Made by a program: the position numbers and the translations under genes
NCBI RefSeq assembly: GCF_009184425.1
Contig: NZ_WELG01000002.1
Location: 744,001 to 808,000 of the forward strand
From: Flagellimonas olearia
GTDB taxonomy: Bacteria; Bacteroidota; Bacteroidia; Flavobacteriales; Flavobacteriaceae
DNA: 64,000 nucleotides
Reading direction: 5' to 3'
Shown here: positions 53,105 to 62,765 of the stretch, one piece after another
How positions within the stretch are numbered: the stretch's first letter is position 1
Layout of the letters: each line of letters starts with the position of its first letter
Notes under the pieces: generated by a model
Databases searched by the model: none
Seen by the model: only the letters and a program-made list of their open reading frames with translations
Told to the model about the DNA's origin: nothing

Positions 53105-54126
53105 GCCTTATATTCTTTTACGGCATCTATGAATGCTTTGGCATTTTCCAATGGTATATTGGGAAGGATGCCATGTCCTAAGTTGACAATATATTTGTCT
53201 TTCCCAAATTCATTGATCATTTGGGTAACCCTCTTTTTGATTTCAGCTGGAGGGGAAAGCAAACGAGCAGGGTCAAAATTTCCTTGTAGGGTAATGTTCC
53301 CTCCGGTGAGGTAACGTGCATTTTGGGCCGAGCAGGTCCAATCCACACCAACGGCAGAAGCACCGGATTTCGCCATTTCTTTTAATGCGAACCAACACCC
53401 TTTGCCAAAAACGATGACTGGGGCCAAATCTTTCAATGCATCAACGATCTGTTGAATGTACGGCCAGGAGAATTCTTGGTAATCGGTAGGGGAGAGCATG
53501 CCGCCCCACGAATCGAAAACTTGGACAGCGTTCACACCTGCTTCTACTTTGGCCTTAAGGTAGGCAATCGTGGTGTCTGTTATCTTTTGAAGCAGTTGAT
53601 GGGCCACTTCCGGTTGGGAAAAGCAGAGTCCCCGGGCCTTATCGAAACTTTTGCTTCCTTGACCTTCCACACAATAGCAGAGAATGGTCCAAGGAGAGCC
53701 GGCAAAACCGATAAGAGGGATTTCATCATTCAACTTTTCCTTGGTCAGGGTAATGGCCTCCATCACATAACCCAAGGTGTCCTGAATATCCGGGACGATA
53801 ACCTTTTCCAAATCTTCTTTGGAGCGTATGGGGTTTGGGAGGTAGGGGCCAAAGTTCGGTTTCATCTCCACTTCAATGTCCATGGCTTGTGGAATCACCA
53901 AGATATCACTGAAAAGGATGGCCGCATCCATTCCATATCGCCGAATGGGCTGCACGGTAATTTCGGAAGCCAACTCGGGAGTCTGGCATCGGGTAAAGAA
54001 ATCGTATTTATGTTTGAGTTCCATAAATTCAGGAAGGTAACGCCCAGCTTGGCGCATCATCCATACGGGTGGACGCTCAACAGTTTCACCCTTCAAAGCT
54101 CTTAGGAACAAATCGTTTTTAATCAT
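53101..54126 (-). CDS. hemE: Uroporphyrinogen decarboxylase HemE
   Basis: HemE removes four carboxyl groups from uroporphyrinogen III to give coproporphyrinogen III. The 341-residue protein shows [16 protein letters not shown] (active-site Arg), the [11 protein letters not shown] loop and [11 protein letters not shown] near the end. It overlaps hemD by 8 bases and the DUF6973-like gene by 4. Confidence 0.97.
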   Translation of the reverse strand: MIKNDLFLRALKGETVERPPVWMMRQAGRYLPEFMELKHKYDFFTRCQTPELASEITVQPIRRYGMDAAILFSDILVIPQAMDIEVEMKPNFGPYLPNPIRSKEDLEKVIVPDIQDTLGYVMEAITLTKEKLNDEIPLIGFAGSPWTILCYCVEGQGSKSFDKARGLCFSQPEVAHQLLQKITDTTIAYLKAKVEAGVNAVQVFDSWGGMLSPTDYQEFSWPYIQQIVDALKDLAPVIVFGKGCWFALKEMAKSGASAVGVDWTCSAQNARYLTGGNITLQGNFDPARLLSPPAEIKKRVTQMINEFGKDKYIVNLGHGILPNIPLENAKAFIDAVKEYKA

Positions 54127-54784
54127 GTCTTGTAAAATGGTTTATGGCCTGGACCAACACGTTTTCCACGGTCGGTTTATTGGCTATTACAATATGGTCT
54201 GAATGTTTTTTGGCCTCATCGGCCGTAGTAGTACCAATACAGAAAAGGGTACTACTACCAATGGAATTCTTCAAAAGATAGCTTCTGATGCCACTTGGGC
54301 TAAAGAACAGGATGCCGTCAAAATCCCTTTGAAAAGCCCTTGGTACTAAATGGGTTTTGTACACCACCACCTCTTTATACCGAATGTTATTTTCAGTTAG
54401 TGCTTTTGGCAGGGTATCCCTTCTTTGATTTCCGGATAAAAACAAAAAGGCATCATTGTGATGCTCCTTTATGATATATTGGGCCAATTCCGAGGCGTAT
54501 TCGGCCATTTTTACTACCCTCAGCCCATTCTCTTCCAAAAGGGCTTTGGTTTTTTCACCAACACAAAAGACCTGAAAATTGGAGGTGTCCCGGTTTTCAA
54601 TTCTTTTAATGAAAGCCTTGACCGAATTTTTACTGGTAAGGATATAGTGGGTGTATTCCAAAGGAATATCTACATCCAAAAATTCAATTTGAAGTGCATC
54701 GTACTCCACCAACCCCAAACCTGAATTGAGGAACAATTCCTTTTGCGGGGAGCTTAGTTTTTTAGTGGAGAGCACTGTTTTCAT
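54119..54784 (-). CDS. hemD: Uroporphyrinogen-III synthase HemD
   Basis: HemD closes and flips ring D of hydroxymethylbilane to make uroporphyrinogen III. The 221-residue protein has the weakly conserved two-domain layout, with [59 protein letters not shown] and [13 protein letters not shown]. Identity rests on these motifs and on the position between hemC (23-base overlap) and hemE (8-base overlap). Confidence 0.92.
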   Translation of the reverse strand: MKTVLSTKKLSSPQKELFLNSGLGLVEYDALQIEFLDVDIPLEYTHYILTSKNSVKAFIKRIENRDTSNFQVFCVGEKTKALLEENGLRVVKMAEYASELAQYIIKEHHNDAFLFLSGNQRRDTLPKALTENNIRYKEVVVYKTHLVPRAFQRDFDGILFFSPSGIRSYLLKNSIGSSTLFCIGTTTADEAKKHSDHIVIANKPTVENVLVQAINHFTRHD

Positions 54785-55688
54785 TTCTAATTTCCTGCAT
54801 CAATTTATCACCACCTCGCTGTAAGACCTCTTTGGCACATTGCTCTCCCAGTCCATTGGCTTGGTTCAAGGGAACACTTTTGTTGATGGTGATTTTTTGT
54901 TTTCCATCCAATGAAAAAAGAACCCCTTCAAAATATACTGTTTGTTCTTTTATTTGTGTCAAAGCACCAATAGGAGCGGTGCAGCCTCCTTCCAAAGTCC
55001 GTAAAAACTCCCGTTCAATCGTTGTGGCCGCTTCAGATTCCATATGATTTAGTTTGGTGAGTGCTTCTCTTGAAAAGGTGTCCTCTTCTTTGGCCACGAC
55101 CACCATGGCACCTTGTGCGGGGGCAGGAATCATCCAATCCAATTGCAGGGCATCTTTGGGCAGCAATTTAATGCGTTCCAATCCGGCTTGGGCAAAAATG
55201 GCACCGTTCCAGTCGTTCTCAATCAGTTTCAACAATCGGGTATTTACGTTTCCCCGTAAATCCACCACAGTATGATGAGGGTATTTGTTCAGCCATTGGG
55301 CTTTTCTGCGCAAACTACCGGTAGCAATGGTAGCAGGGGCATCGGATTCCAAAAAGTTCAATCCCTTGTGCACCAAAATATCGTGGGTAATGGCACGCTC
55401 CAATACGGCAACCTGGACGATACCTTTTGGCAATTGGGTGGGAACATCCTTCATGGAGTGTACGGCAATATCTATTTGCCCTTTCAATAGGGCAATATCC
55501 AAAGTTTTGGTAAAAATGCCGGTGATTCCCAATTCGTACAAGGGTTTGTCCAATATTTCATCCCCCGTGGACTTTATCGGAACCAATGAGGTATCGTACC
55601 CCAATTCCTCGAGTTTTTGCTGTACGGTGGTGGCTTGCCACAGTGCCAATTCACTATCGCGGGTCCCAATTCGTATGATCTTGCTCAT
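54762..55688 (-). CDS. hemC: Hydroxymethylbilane synthase HemC (porphobilinogen deaminase)
   Basis: HemC links four porphobilinogens into hydroxymethylbilane. The 308-residue protein opens with RIGTRDSELALWQ and has HSMKDVPTQLP, GSLRRKAQ, DLRGNVNTRL and the cofactor Cys in LEGGCTAPIGAL (Cys about 236) that carries the dipyrromethane. It overlaps hemA by 4 bases (ATGA). Confidence 0.97.
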   Translation of the reverse strand: MSKIIRIGTRDSELALWQATTVQQKLEELGYDTSLVPIKSTGDEILDKPLYELGITGIFTKTLDIALLKGQIDIAVHSMKDVPTQLPKGIVQVAVLERAITHDILVHKGLNFLESDAPATIATGSLRRKAQWLNKYPHHTVVDLRGNVNTRLLKLIENDWNGAIFAQAGLERIKLLPKDALQLDWMIPAPAQGAMVVVAKEEDTFSREALTKLNHMESEAATTIEREFLRTLEGGCTAPIGALTQIKEQTVYFEGVLFSLDGKQKITINKSVPLNQANGLGEQCAKEVLQRGGDKLMQEIRNENSALH

Positions 55689-56941
55689 TTTGAATCGATT
55701 TCTAGCTGAAAGACTTTCTGGATAAGTTCCAGACTGTCCTCGGTATCCACTTCGGAACTTTTCAGGTGGTTGGCAAACTGTTTGGTGATTTTTTGGATGA
55801 TCCTGTCCGATATGATTTCGGCCTGATCTTGGTTGAAGTCATCCATTTTTTTGGAATGAAAGTCGATTTCCTCGGCTTTCATGGTTTTTAGCTTTTCCTT
55901 GAGCGCGTTGATGACAGGAGCAAACTTTCGGGTTTCCAACCACTTTAAAAAGTCTTTTTTTACCTGTTCAATAATCGCTTCGGCTTTGGGGACATATTCC
56001 TTCCTTTTCGCCAAGGCTTCATCGGTGATTTGGGAAAGTTGGTCCAAATGCACTAAGGAAACATTGTTCAGCTCCAAAACATCGTCCGCAACATTTTTGG
56101 GTACGGAAAGGTCCAAGATCAGAAGGGGTTTCTTGGGATAGATCAAGGCCTTGGACACGGTGGGCAACTGCGCCCCAGTGGCTACCACAAGGATGTCCGC
56201 TTTGCGTATTTCGGTCTGTAAATCACCATAGTCCTTTACCGTCAAATGGAACTTTCCAGCAATATCCTCTGCTTTTGCCCGGGTCCGATTGATCAAGGTA
56301 ATATGGTGGTTGTTGGAATGTTTAATGAGGTTCTCGCAGGTATTTCTCCCGATTTTTCCCGTTCCAAAAAGTAAAATGTTCTTTTCTGAAATGTCGGGGA
56401 CGTTGTCCAAAATATACTTTACTGAGGCAAAGGCCACCGACGTGGCTCCAGAAGAGAGTTCGGTTTCGGTTTTGATGCGTTTACTGGCCTGGATCACGGC
56501 ATTGCAAAGCCGTTCCAAAAAGGGATTGGCCATGTCTTGTTTTTTGGCGCGATAAAAACCTTGTTTGATTTGGCTTATGATTTCAAAATCACCCAAAATT
56601 TGGCTATCCAATCCTGTGCCTACCTTGAACATATGGGAAATGGCCTCATGGTTTTTGTAGACATAGGCTACCTCTTGAAACTCTTCCACGGTGCCCTGTG
56701 TTTGGTCACAAAGCAATTTTATAAGTTGGTAGGGATGTTGGGCAAAACCATATAGTTCGGTCCGGTTGCAGGTGGAAATGGCCAATAGGCCATCAATACC
56801 AAGCTCCTTGGCCTTTGCCAGAATATGGTCTATGGCCGGAACATCAAGGCTAAACTTCCCACGTACCTCAGCATCTGCCTTCTTATAGCTCAGCCCAATG
56901 GCGTAGAAGGAATTATGTTTGGAAATGTTGTAATTCCTCAT
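55685..56941 (-). CDS. hemA: Glutamyl-tRNA reductase HemA
   Basis: HemA reduces Glu-tRNA to glutamate-1-semialdehyde, the first committed step of the C5 heme route. The 418-residue protein (start MRNYNISKHNSFY at 56941) has the catalytic Cys in ISTCNRTELYG (Cys about 58), the LDSQILGDFEI region, the NADPH motif LLFGTGKIGRNT and the helical dimerisation tail. A 7-codon longer frame overlaps the likely transcription start. First gene of the long heme run. Confidence 0.96.
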   Translation of the reverse strand: MRNYNISKHNSFYAIGLSYKKADAEVRGKFSLDVPAIDHILAKAKELGIDGLLAISTCNRTELYGFAQHPYQLIKLLCDQTQGTVEEFQEVAYVYKNHEAISHMFKVGTGLDSQILGDFEIISQIKQGFYRAKKQDMANPFLERLCNAVIQASKRIKTETELSSGATSVAFASVKYILDNVPDISEKNILLFGTGKIGRNTCENLIKHSNNHHITLINRTRAKAEDIAGKFHLTVKDYGDLQTEIRKADILVVATGAQLPTVSKALIYPKKPLLILDLSVPKNVADDVLELNNVSLVHLDQLSQITDEALAKRKEYVPKAEAIIEQVKKDFLKWLETRKFAPVINALKEKLKTMKAEEIDFHSKKMDDFNQDQAEIISDRIIQKITKQFANHLKSSEVDTEDSLELIQKVFQLEIDSK

Positions 56942-56961
56942 AAAGGATAAAAATCGCAGCA

Positions 56962-56969
56962 CAAAAATA
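56962..56969 (-). promoter_or_regulatory. Candidate -7 box of hemA
   Basis: On the minus strand TATTTTTG matches TAnnTTTG, placing transcription start near 56955, about 14 bases before the ATG. No TTG element is visible at the right spacing. Confidence 0.45.
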
Positions 56970-57076
56970 GCAGTGCTGTGTTTTAAAAAATAACGCTGGA
57001 GGTACTATAAATAACCCGTGAGAAATTTTTACGGTGAAAATTCAATAAAAACCGCCCAATGCACTAATTTTATTGA

Positions 57077-57084
57077 TAAATTTG
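57077..57084 (+). promoter_or_regulatory. Candidate -7 box of the AraC-family gene
   Basis: TAAATTTG matches TAnnTTTG; transcription would start near 57091, just before the palindrome at 57099-57119. No good -33 element is seen. Confidence 0.45.
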
Positions 57085-57098
57085 ATTGTACTGAACGT

Positions 57099-57119
57099 AA
57101 TTTAGAGTCATTCTAAATT
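57099..57119. promoter_or_regulatory. Iron-box-like palindrome before the AraC-family gene
   Basis: AATTTAGA (57099-57106), five bases, then TCTAAATT (57112-57119): perfect 8-bp arms. The form TTTAGA-N5-TCTAAA recalls Fur- or Irr-type iron operators. It lies about 8 bases after the predicted start of transcription, where bound repressor would block the AraC-family gene. Assignment to Fur is inference. Confidence 0.45.
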
Positions 57120-57151
57120 GAAGGAAAACGTTTATCAAAGCAAAACTGTTC

Positions 57152-58030
57152 ATGAAAAATATCGCTAAAGGTTCCTATGAGGAAATTCTGGTTGAAGATG
57201 GGTTTTATATCCTTAAGATTCAGAACGATACAAAAGAATTGCAGACGGTGGAACGGGAGATTGACAGCTCGTTTATCCAGTTCCATTTTTGCCTAAAAGG
57301 CAAAACGCGTTTCAATTTTAATGAAGGGAGCTATCATCTGGAAGTAACGGAAGAAAACTCCCTATTGCTCTACAATACGCAAAAAGACTTGCCATTGAAT
57401 CTTATTGTGTCTCCCAACTCATGGTTGCTATCTGTGGTAATGACCATACGGAAGTTCCACTCCCTTTTTTCCAATGAGGCAGAGTACATCCCTTTTTTGA
57501 GCGGTGAGAACAAGGAGAAAAAGTACTATTCCCAAGAAATGGTATCACCTGCCATTGCTGTTGTACTCAGTCAGTTGATGAATTACAATCTGCACCCTTC
57601 CATCAAACAGTTGTACATCAAAGGAAAAGTATATGAGTTGATATCCCTTTATTTTAATAAAACCGAGGATGCCAATCTGGAGCAATGTCCCTTTTTGGCC
57701 GATGAGGACAACGTTAGACGGATAAGAATGGCCAAGGAAATCATGATTTCACGGATGGCGGAGCCGCCTACCTTGGCCGAGCTTTCCCAAGAAATTGGTT
57801 TGAGTTTGAAAAAGCTGAAAGAAGGGTTCAAACAGATTTATGGGGATTCGGTCTACGGATTTTTGTTCGACTACAAAATGGAGTATGCCCGAAAAATGTT
57901 GGAAACCGGAAAGCACAACGTCAATGAAGTAGGTTTGAAAGTGGGGTATAGCACCGCCAGTCACTTTATCGCTTCTTTTAAAAAGAAGTATGGCACCACC
58001 CCCAAAAAATACTTAACTTCAAACGCATAA
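57152..58030 (+). CDS. AraC family transcriptional regulator
   Basis: The 292-residue protein has an N-terminal cupin-like sensing half (QFHFCLKGKTRFNFNEGSY) and a C-terminal double HTH of AraC type: LAELSQEIGLSLKKLKEGFKQ and VNEVGLKVGYSTASHFIASFKKKYGTTPKKYL. The arrangement resembles PchR-like regulators that respond to iron-chelator complexes. It is divergent from hemA, and an iron-box-like palindrome lies in its leader, so control of heme or iron genes is a reasonable guess. The ThuA gene follows after 10 bases. Confidence 0.9.
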   Translation: MKNIAKGSYEEILVEDGFYILKIQNDTKELQTVEREIDSSFIQFHFCLKGKTRFNFNEGSYHLEVTEENSLLLYNTQKDLPLNLIVSPNSWLLSVVMTIRKFHSLFSNEAEYIPFLSGENKEKKYYSQEMVSPAIAVVLSQLMNYNLHPSIKQLYIKGKVYELISLYFNKTEDANLEQCPFLADEDNVRRIRMAKEIMISRMAEPPTLAELSQEIGLSLKKLKEGFKQIYGDSVYGFLFDYKMEYARKMLETGKHNVNEVGLKVGYSTASHFIASFKKKYGTTPKKYLTSNA

Positions 58031-58040
58031 AAATCAAAAA

Positions 58041-58793
58041 ATGAAAACTCTTGTACTGTCCTTTTTAGCGATAGGCTTTGCGTTGCAGATTTCTGCGCAG
58101 GACGCCCCGAACCCAGAAGAAGCCCAAAATGTGAAAATGCCCGAACTGGTCTTGGTGTTCACCAAAACAACGGGATATAGGCATGCTTCCATTGAAAAAG
58201 GGATGAAAACCTTGCGCGAATTGGGGAGAAAGAATGGCTTTGTTGCCCTGCAAACCGATTCAGGAACGGACTTTAATCCTCAAAATCTGGGGAACTACAG
58301 ATTGGTGGTCTTTCTGAGCACCACCGAAGAGGTATTGGATGATGCCCAACAGAAAGCCTTTGAAGGGTACATTAAAAATGGAGGCAGTTATTTGGGAATC
58401 CATGCCGCTGCGGATACCGAGTACGACTGGCCTTGGTATGGAAAGTTGGTAGGGGGTTATTTTGAGAGCCATCCAGAACAACAGGAAGCCAAAATTGATG
58501 TGGTCGATACATCCCATCCCTCCACCACCCACCTGAAGGATGTTTGGATGCATTTTGATGAGTGGTACAATTTTAAGCAATTGAACCCTGACGTTTCTGT
58601 CTTGATGAGACTGGATGAAACCAGCTATAAAGGCGGAAAAAATGGAACCAACCATCCCATTGCCTGGTACCACGAATATGATGGGGGCCGTGCATTTTAT
58701 ACTGGGTTGGGGCATACCGATGCCGCTTATGACGACCCCGATTTCAGACAACACCTTCTGGGGGCCATTGAATGGTGCCTAAAAAGAAAGTAA
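58041..58793 (+). CDS. Secreted ThuA domain protein
   Basis: The 250-residue protein has a signal peptide (LVLSFLAIGFALQISAQ) and a ThuA/glutamine-amidotransferase-like fold, with LVFTKTTGYRHASIEKGM, LVVFLSTTEEVLDD, YLGIHAAADTEYDWPWYGKLVGGYF and a C-terminal RAFYTGLGHTDAAYDD segment. ThuA proteins act in carbohydrate use in Bacteroidetes, but no reaction is certain. It starts 10 bases after the AraC-family gene, suggesting co-transcription, and its end overlaps the convergent DUF1460 gene by 15 bases. Confidence 0.9.
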   Translation: MKTLVLSFLAIGFALQISAQDAPNPEEAQNVKMPELVLVFTKTTGYRHASIEKGMKTLRELGRKNGFVALQTDSGTDFNPQNLGNYRLVVFLSTTEEVLDDAQQKAFEGYIKNGGSYLGIHAAADTEYDWPWYGKLVGGYFESHPEQQEAKIDVVDTSHPSTTHLKDVWMHFDEWYNFKQLNPDVSVLMRLDETSYKGGKNGTNHPIAWYHEYDGGRAFYTGLGHTDAAYDDPDFRQHLLGAIEWCLKRK

Positions 58794-59630
58794 AACGGGC
58801 CTAGCCACAATAATCCCAATATTGCTTTTGATGTTCTTTAGGTAATCCACCAAAGGCTCTTGGGTGATTTCCACTTTTCCATTTTTGCTCGATGCATGAA
58901 GTAAATGCAATCGCCCATCAGGTTGATGGATGGCTATGCCGGTATGGGTAACATCCAACCCTTTTATGGAAGTGGCCAATGCAATGATGTCCCCGGATTG
59001 TATTTGTTGTTCCTTGCTTTCAATCCGATCTTGGGGCAAGTAGCACAGATTTTCCTTGGCCAATTCTTTTTCAGCTTGTTGTATGATGGCAAAGTTGGTG
59101 TCATCGCTCAAAAACGGATACAACGAACGGTGGGTTCCCATGAAATTGATGGGTTTATTGAGCTCAACTCCTCCCAAGTCCGAAGTAATGTCCTTGACCA
59201 ACCCCTTCTTTTCATTATTCCGAATCCACTCTGTAAAGTAATGTAAACGAGAAGGATAACCTTTTAAATCACCATCCCTATACCGAATGGTCTCCAATGT
59301 TTTGGTAAAATCTTCAAAAGAGCTTTGTTTGGACTTGAGCATGGTTCCAAAGGCAAATACATTTTCCACAAAAGTGGTACAGTCCAACCCTTGTAAGTTC
59401 ACTACCAAGGTTTCGGTCTCACCCACTTCAAGGGTTTTTTCCACATAAGGGGTGTCCAAGAAGGATTTCCCAACCGCTACAATGGTATCGCCCAAAAAGG
59501 AGGCTTGGGTCTTCTGTAAAGCTGCGATCTTGTCTTCAAAAAGGGATTTGTCTTTTGGGGAACAAGTAATTTGTTGGGCAGAGGCCATCAACCCTAAAAA
59601 TAGAAGAGGTAAGAAGGTTTTATATTTCAT
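58779..59630 (-). CDS. DUF1460 (NlpC/P60-like) exported amidase-type protein
   Basis: The start at 59630 (MKYKTFLPLLFLGLMASAQ) gives a signal peptide and a 283-residue protein; the upstream frame to 59645 adds only five codons. The catalytic Cys is in LDCTTFVENVFAFG and the His in DVTHTGIAIHQ, the arrangement of the NlpC/P60-like DUF1460 family related to N-acetylmuramoyl-L-alanine amidases. A periplasmic cell-wall role is likely. It overlaps the end of the MscS gene by 11 bases. Confidence 0.88.
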   Translation of the reverse strand: MKYKTFLPLLFLGLMASAQQITCSPKDKSLFEDKIAALQKTQASFLGDTIVAVGKSFLDTPYVEKTLEVGETETLVVNLQGLDCTTFVENVFAFGTMLKSKQSSFEDFTKTLETIRYRDGDLKGYPSRLHYFTEWIRNNEKKGLVKDITSDLGGVELNKPINFMGTHRSLYPFLSDDTNFAIIQQAEKELAKENLCYLPQDRIESKEQQIQSGDIIALATSIKGLDVTHTGIAIHQPDGRLHLLHASSKNGKVEITQEPLVDYLKNIKSNIGIIVARPVLLSF

Positions 59631-60693
59631 CATTCTTTTTGTCATTGGTTTGTTGGAGCATTATCCGTGTTCGGGCTATGCTCTCAGGGTAATTTTTCTG
59701 CAAATAGTCTATCAATTTCTCACGCACATGAACCCGAAGGTCCCAGGCTGTGGAGGAATCCTTAGCGCTCATCAAGGCCCTTACCTCTACATGGGTGGGC
59801 TTGGAATCGGTAACCTGAAGGATATTCAATTCACCATCCCAAAGTTCTGTATTTTGGAGAATACGGGTCAATTCTTCCCGGAGATCATCAAAGGAAACCA
59901 TATAATCCACATACAAAAATACCGTTCCCAAAATATCCGCGGAGCTTTTGGTCCAGTTTTGGAAGGGTTGATCAATAAAATAGGGGGTAGGCACAATCAA
60001 CCGGCGTTTGTCCCAAATACGGACCACCACATAGGTAAGGGTAATTTCCTCAATTCGGCCCCACTCGCCCTCCACAATGACCACATCATCCAATTTTATG
60101 GGCTGTGCAATGGCAATTTGAATACCCGCCAATAGGGTTCCGATGAATTTTTGGGCGGAAAAACCAATAATAATCCCCGCAACGCCTGCAGATGCAAAAA
60201 TACTGATCCCAATTTCACGGATTTCCTTGAAACTCATCAAGGCAAGTCCAAGAGCCAGTATGATGACGATAAAGATCACAATGCGTTCCAAAATGGTGAA
60301 CTGGGTGTAGATCTTACGGGCCTTTAGGTTGTCGGCCTCCCCAACATCGTAGTTTTTGATGATGATCTGTTTCACAATTTTCAACACGGCAATGATCAAC
60401 CAGGTCATCGCCAAGATAAAGAGCAAGGTACTGGCCTTTCGGAACCAAAACCCCAACTCTTCCAAGTTCAAAAGATCCCGCAGCGATTTCATTCGCAATA
60501 CAATGGAAAGAAAAATCAACAGTAAGGGCTTTGTCAATCGCCTAAACGAACCACTGGGCAAAAGGTATTTTGGATTTTTCCCCAACCGTTTTAAGACGAT
60601 GGAAACCACCCAATACGCCAGAGCCAAAACAAAGAGGGCAATCCCCAAATAAATGAGCGATTCCTTGGAAACTGTTTCAATAAAAAGGTCCAT
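59620..60693 (-). CDS. MscS family mechanosensitive ion channel
   Basis: The 357-residue protein has four to five membrane helices, the last being the pore helix of MscS type (ISIFASAGVAGIIIGFSAQKF). The beta domain follows with DDVVIVEGEWGRIEEITLTYVVVR and IVPTPYFIDQPFQNWT. Such channels open under membrane tension to release solutes after osmotic downshock. Start 60693. It is probably co-transcribed with the DUF1460 gene. Confidence 0.92.
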   Translation of the reverse strand: MDLFIETVSKESLIYLGIALFVLALAYWVVSIVLKRLGKNPKYLLPSGSFRRLTKPLLLIFLSIVLRMKSLRDLLNLEELGFWFRKASTLLFILAMTWLIIAVLKIVKQIIIKNYDVGEADNLKARKIYTQFTILERIVIFIVIILALGLALMSFKEIREIGISIFASAGVAGIIIGFSAQKFIGTLLAGIQIAIAQPIKLDDVVIVEGEWGRIEEITLTYVVVRIWDKRRLIVPTPYFIDQPFQNWTKSSADILGTVFLYVDYMVSFDDLREELTRILQNTELWDGELNILQVTDSKPTHVEVRALMSAKDSSTAWDLRVHVREKLIDYLQKNYPESIARTRIMLQQTNDKKNDEI

Positions 60694-60816
60694 AGTAACA
60701 AAAATAGGGAGAAAAGAACACGGGCTAAAATCCGGAATGCTAAATGAAGATTGAATTTAGTTATGGACCATAGAAAAGTAATTGGATTCTAAAAACAACA
60801 AGTCCGTACCAAGTTG

Positions 60817-60824
60817 TATTTTTG
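60817..60824 (+). promoter_or_regulatory. Candidate -7 box that sets the hemH start
   Basis: TATTTTTG matches TAnnTTTG, so transcription would begin near 60830. The in-frame TTG at 60814 lies upstream of this point and cannot be the start; the GTG at 60844 is chosen instead. Confidence 0.45.
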
Positions 60825-60843
60825 GGGCCTAAAACAAAAAGCT

Positions 60844-61890
60844 GTGTCAAAAGGAGTTTTATTGGTCAATTTGGGTTCGCCGGACAGCCCTACCGCCAAG
60901 GATGTTAAACCATATTTGGATGAGTTTCTCATGGATGAGCGCGTCATAGACGTGAACCCCGTTCTGCGAAACATCATTGTACGGGGAATTATCCTCAACA
61001 CGCGTCCAAAACGTTCGGCGGAAGCTTATTCCAAGATTTGGTGGGAGGAAGGTTCCCCCTTGGTTATCATCTCGGAACGTTTCATGGAGAAAGTGGACCA
61101 ACAGACCAGCTTGCCCATTGCCTTGGGCATGCGGTATGGTTCCATGACCATCAAGAACGCTTTACAGGAGTTGAAGGATAAAGGAGTGGATGAGGTGTTG
61201 TTGGTGCCCCTGTATCCCCATTATGCCATGTCATCATACGAAACGGTAGTGGTAAAGGCCATGGAAGTGCAGCAAGAGCATTTCCCTAGCATGCAGTTGA
61301 CCACCTTGCCAGCCTTTTATAGCAATCCGGATTACATCAAAATATTGTCCAATAGTATAGCAGAAGGTCTAAAGGGTTTTGATTATGACCATATCCTTTT
61401 CTCCTATCATGGGATTCCCGAGAGGCACATTAAAAAATCGGACCCCACAAAATTCCACTGCCAATTGAATGGGGCCTGTTGCAAGGTCAATTCGGTGGCC
61501 CATCATACCTGTTATAGACATCAATGTTATGATACCACCGAGTTGGTGATAGCACAATTGGGATTGCCCAGGGATAAAGTGAGTACTTCGTTCCAATCCC
61601 GATTGGGAAGCGACCCTTGGCTACAACCTTTCACCGACCATGAATTTGAACGATTGGGCAAGGAGGGCATTGAGCGTTTGGCGGTAATCACCCCTGCTTT
61701 TGTAAGTGATTGTCTGGAGACCTTGGAAGAAATCGCCATGGAAGGCAAGGAACAATTTGTAGAGGCCGGCGGGAAAGACTACATCCATGTCCCTTGTTTG
61801 AACGATAGGGATGATTGGGCAGGTCTTATGGCACAGTGGATCAATACTTGGTCAGCAAATCAAACCCTGCCGGAATATAACATCCAATAA
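60844..61890 (+). CDS. hemH: Ferrochelatase HemH (GTG start)
   Basis: HemH inserts ferrous iron into protoporphyrin IX, the last step of protoheme synthesis. With the GTG at 60844 the 348-residue protein begins VSKGVLLVNLGSPDSP, the typical ferrochelatase opening. Later motifs are LVPLYPHYAMSSYE, the catalytic His in LFSYHGIPERH and a Glu in SDCLETLEE. Cys residues in QLNGACCK and HHTCYRHQCYD may hold a metal or cluster. It lies away from the other hem genes but within 4 kb of hemA. Confidence 0.95.
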   Translation: MSKGVLLVNLGSPDSPTAKDVKPYLDEFLMDERVIDVNPVLRNIIVRGIILNTRPKRSAEAYSKIWWEEGSPLVIISERFMEKVDQQTSLPIALGMRYGSMTIKNALQELKDKGVDEVLLVPLYPHYAMSSYETVVVKAMEVQQEHFPSMQLTTLPAFYSNPDYIKILSNSIAEGLKGFDYDHILFSYHGIPERHIKKSDPTKFHCQLNGACCKVNSVAHHTCYRHQCYDTTELVIAQLGLPRDKVSTSFQSRLGSDPWLQPFTDHEFERLGKEGIERLAVITPAFVSDCLETLEEIAMEGKEQFVEAGGKDYIHVPCLNDRDDWAGLMAQWINTWSANQTLPEYNIQ

Positions 61891-61916
61891 TTTTTGGAGT
61901 ATCGAAAAGCAAGTAT

Positions 61917-62708
61917 ATGAGCATTGAAAACTTGGAGCAGAGCCTCAAAGAAGTACGGGAACAACTCAAAAACCATGAGCTTTACGCACAGCTGGATTCT
62001 GTTGAGGACATCAGGACCTTTATGGAGAGCCATGTGTATGCCGTTTGGGATTTTATGTCGCTATTAAAGGCCCTTCAAAGAGAGCTTACCTGTACGGACC
62101 TGCCATGGAAACCCGCTTCGGATACAGTAGTGGCAAGGTTCATCAATGAGATTGTTTTGGAGGAGGAAAGCGATTTCAATGAAGAAGGAGTGGCCAAAAG
62201 CCATTTTGAAATGTATCTGGACGCCATGGAGGAAGTCAATGCCAATACCTCCAAGGTCAAGGATGTCATTGGAAGCTTTGGGAATCTTGAAGAAATTACA
62301 GGGCAAATCAAAAAGGCGGATTTGAATCTGGCTGAAAAGAACTTTTTAAGCTTCACTTTTGAAGTCATCAATACTCAAAAACCGCATATAGTTGCTGCGG
62401 CCTTTACCTTCGGAAGGGAAGAATTGATTCCGGATATGTTCTTGGGCATCATAGAACAATCTGGAAAAAAAGGACCGGAACAGTATGCCAAACTTTCCTA
62501 TTACCTAAAACGGCACATTGAACTGGATGGGGATGAACACGGACCCATGGCGGTGAAAATGATGAAGATGCTCTGCGGTCAGGATGAGCAGAAATGGACC
62601 GATGTCGCTGAGTACAGCCAAAAGGCTTTGGAGCATAGAGTGGCTTTATGGGACAGCATCACCAAAAAACTAAGGGAGAACAAAGGTAATTTGATCGAGG
62701 CATTGTAG
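61917..62708 (+). CDS. DUF3050 domain-containing protein
   Basis: The 263-residue protein has the family patterns LKNHELYAQLDSVEDIRTFMESHVYAVWDFMSLLKALQ in split form: FMESHVYAVWDFMSLLK at about residues 38-54, INEIVLEEESD and the closing HIELDGDEHGPMAVKMM. The conserved His and Glu in long helices resemble heme-oxygenase/TENA-like folds that hold iron. It follows hemH by 26 bases, so an iron- or heme-related role is possible but unproven. Confidence 0.85.
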   Translation: MSIENLEQSLKEVREQLKNHELYAQLDSVEDIRTFMESHVYAVWDFMSLLKALQRELTCTDLPWKPASDTVVARFINEIVLEEESDFNEEGVAKSHFEMYLDAMEEVNANTSKVKDVIGSFGNLEEITGQIKKADLNLAEKNFLSFTFEVINTQKPHIVAAAFTFGREELIPDMFLGIIEQSGKKGPEQYAKLSYYLKRHIELDGDEHGPMAVKMMKMLCGQDEQKWTDVAEYSQKALEHRVALWDSITKKLRENKGNLIEAL

Positions 62709-62765
62709 ATTTGGGTCAGATTTAGCACTCACACAAAGCCTTATACCCAAAGAATAACCATTGGC

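Noticed and set aside
53452-54105. Long open frame antisense to hemE
   Set aside because: A shadow frame; HemE motifs are clear on the minus strand and the antisense product resembles nothing.
62710-62751. TTTGGGT/ACCCAAA inverted repeat before the MATE gene as a terminator
   Set aside because: A 7-bp stem with a 28-base loop and no T run; too weak.
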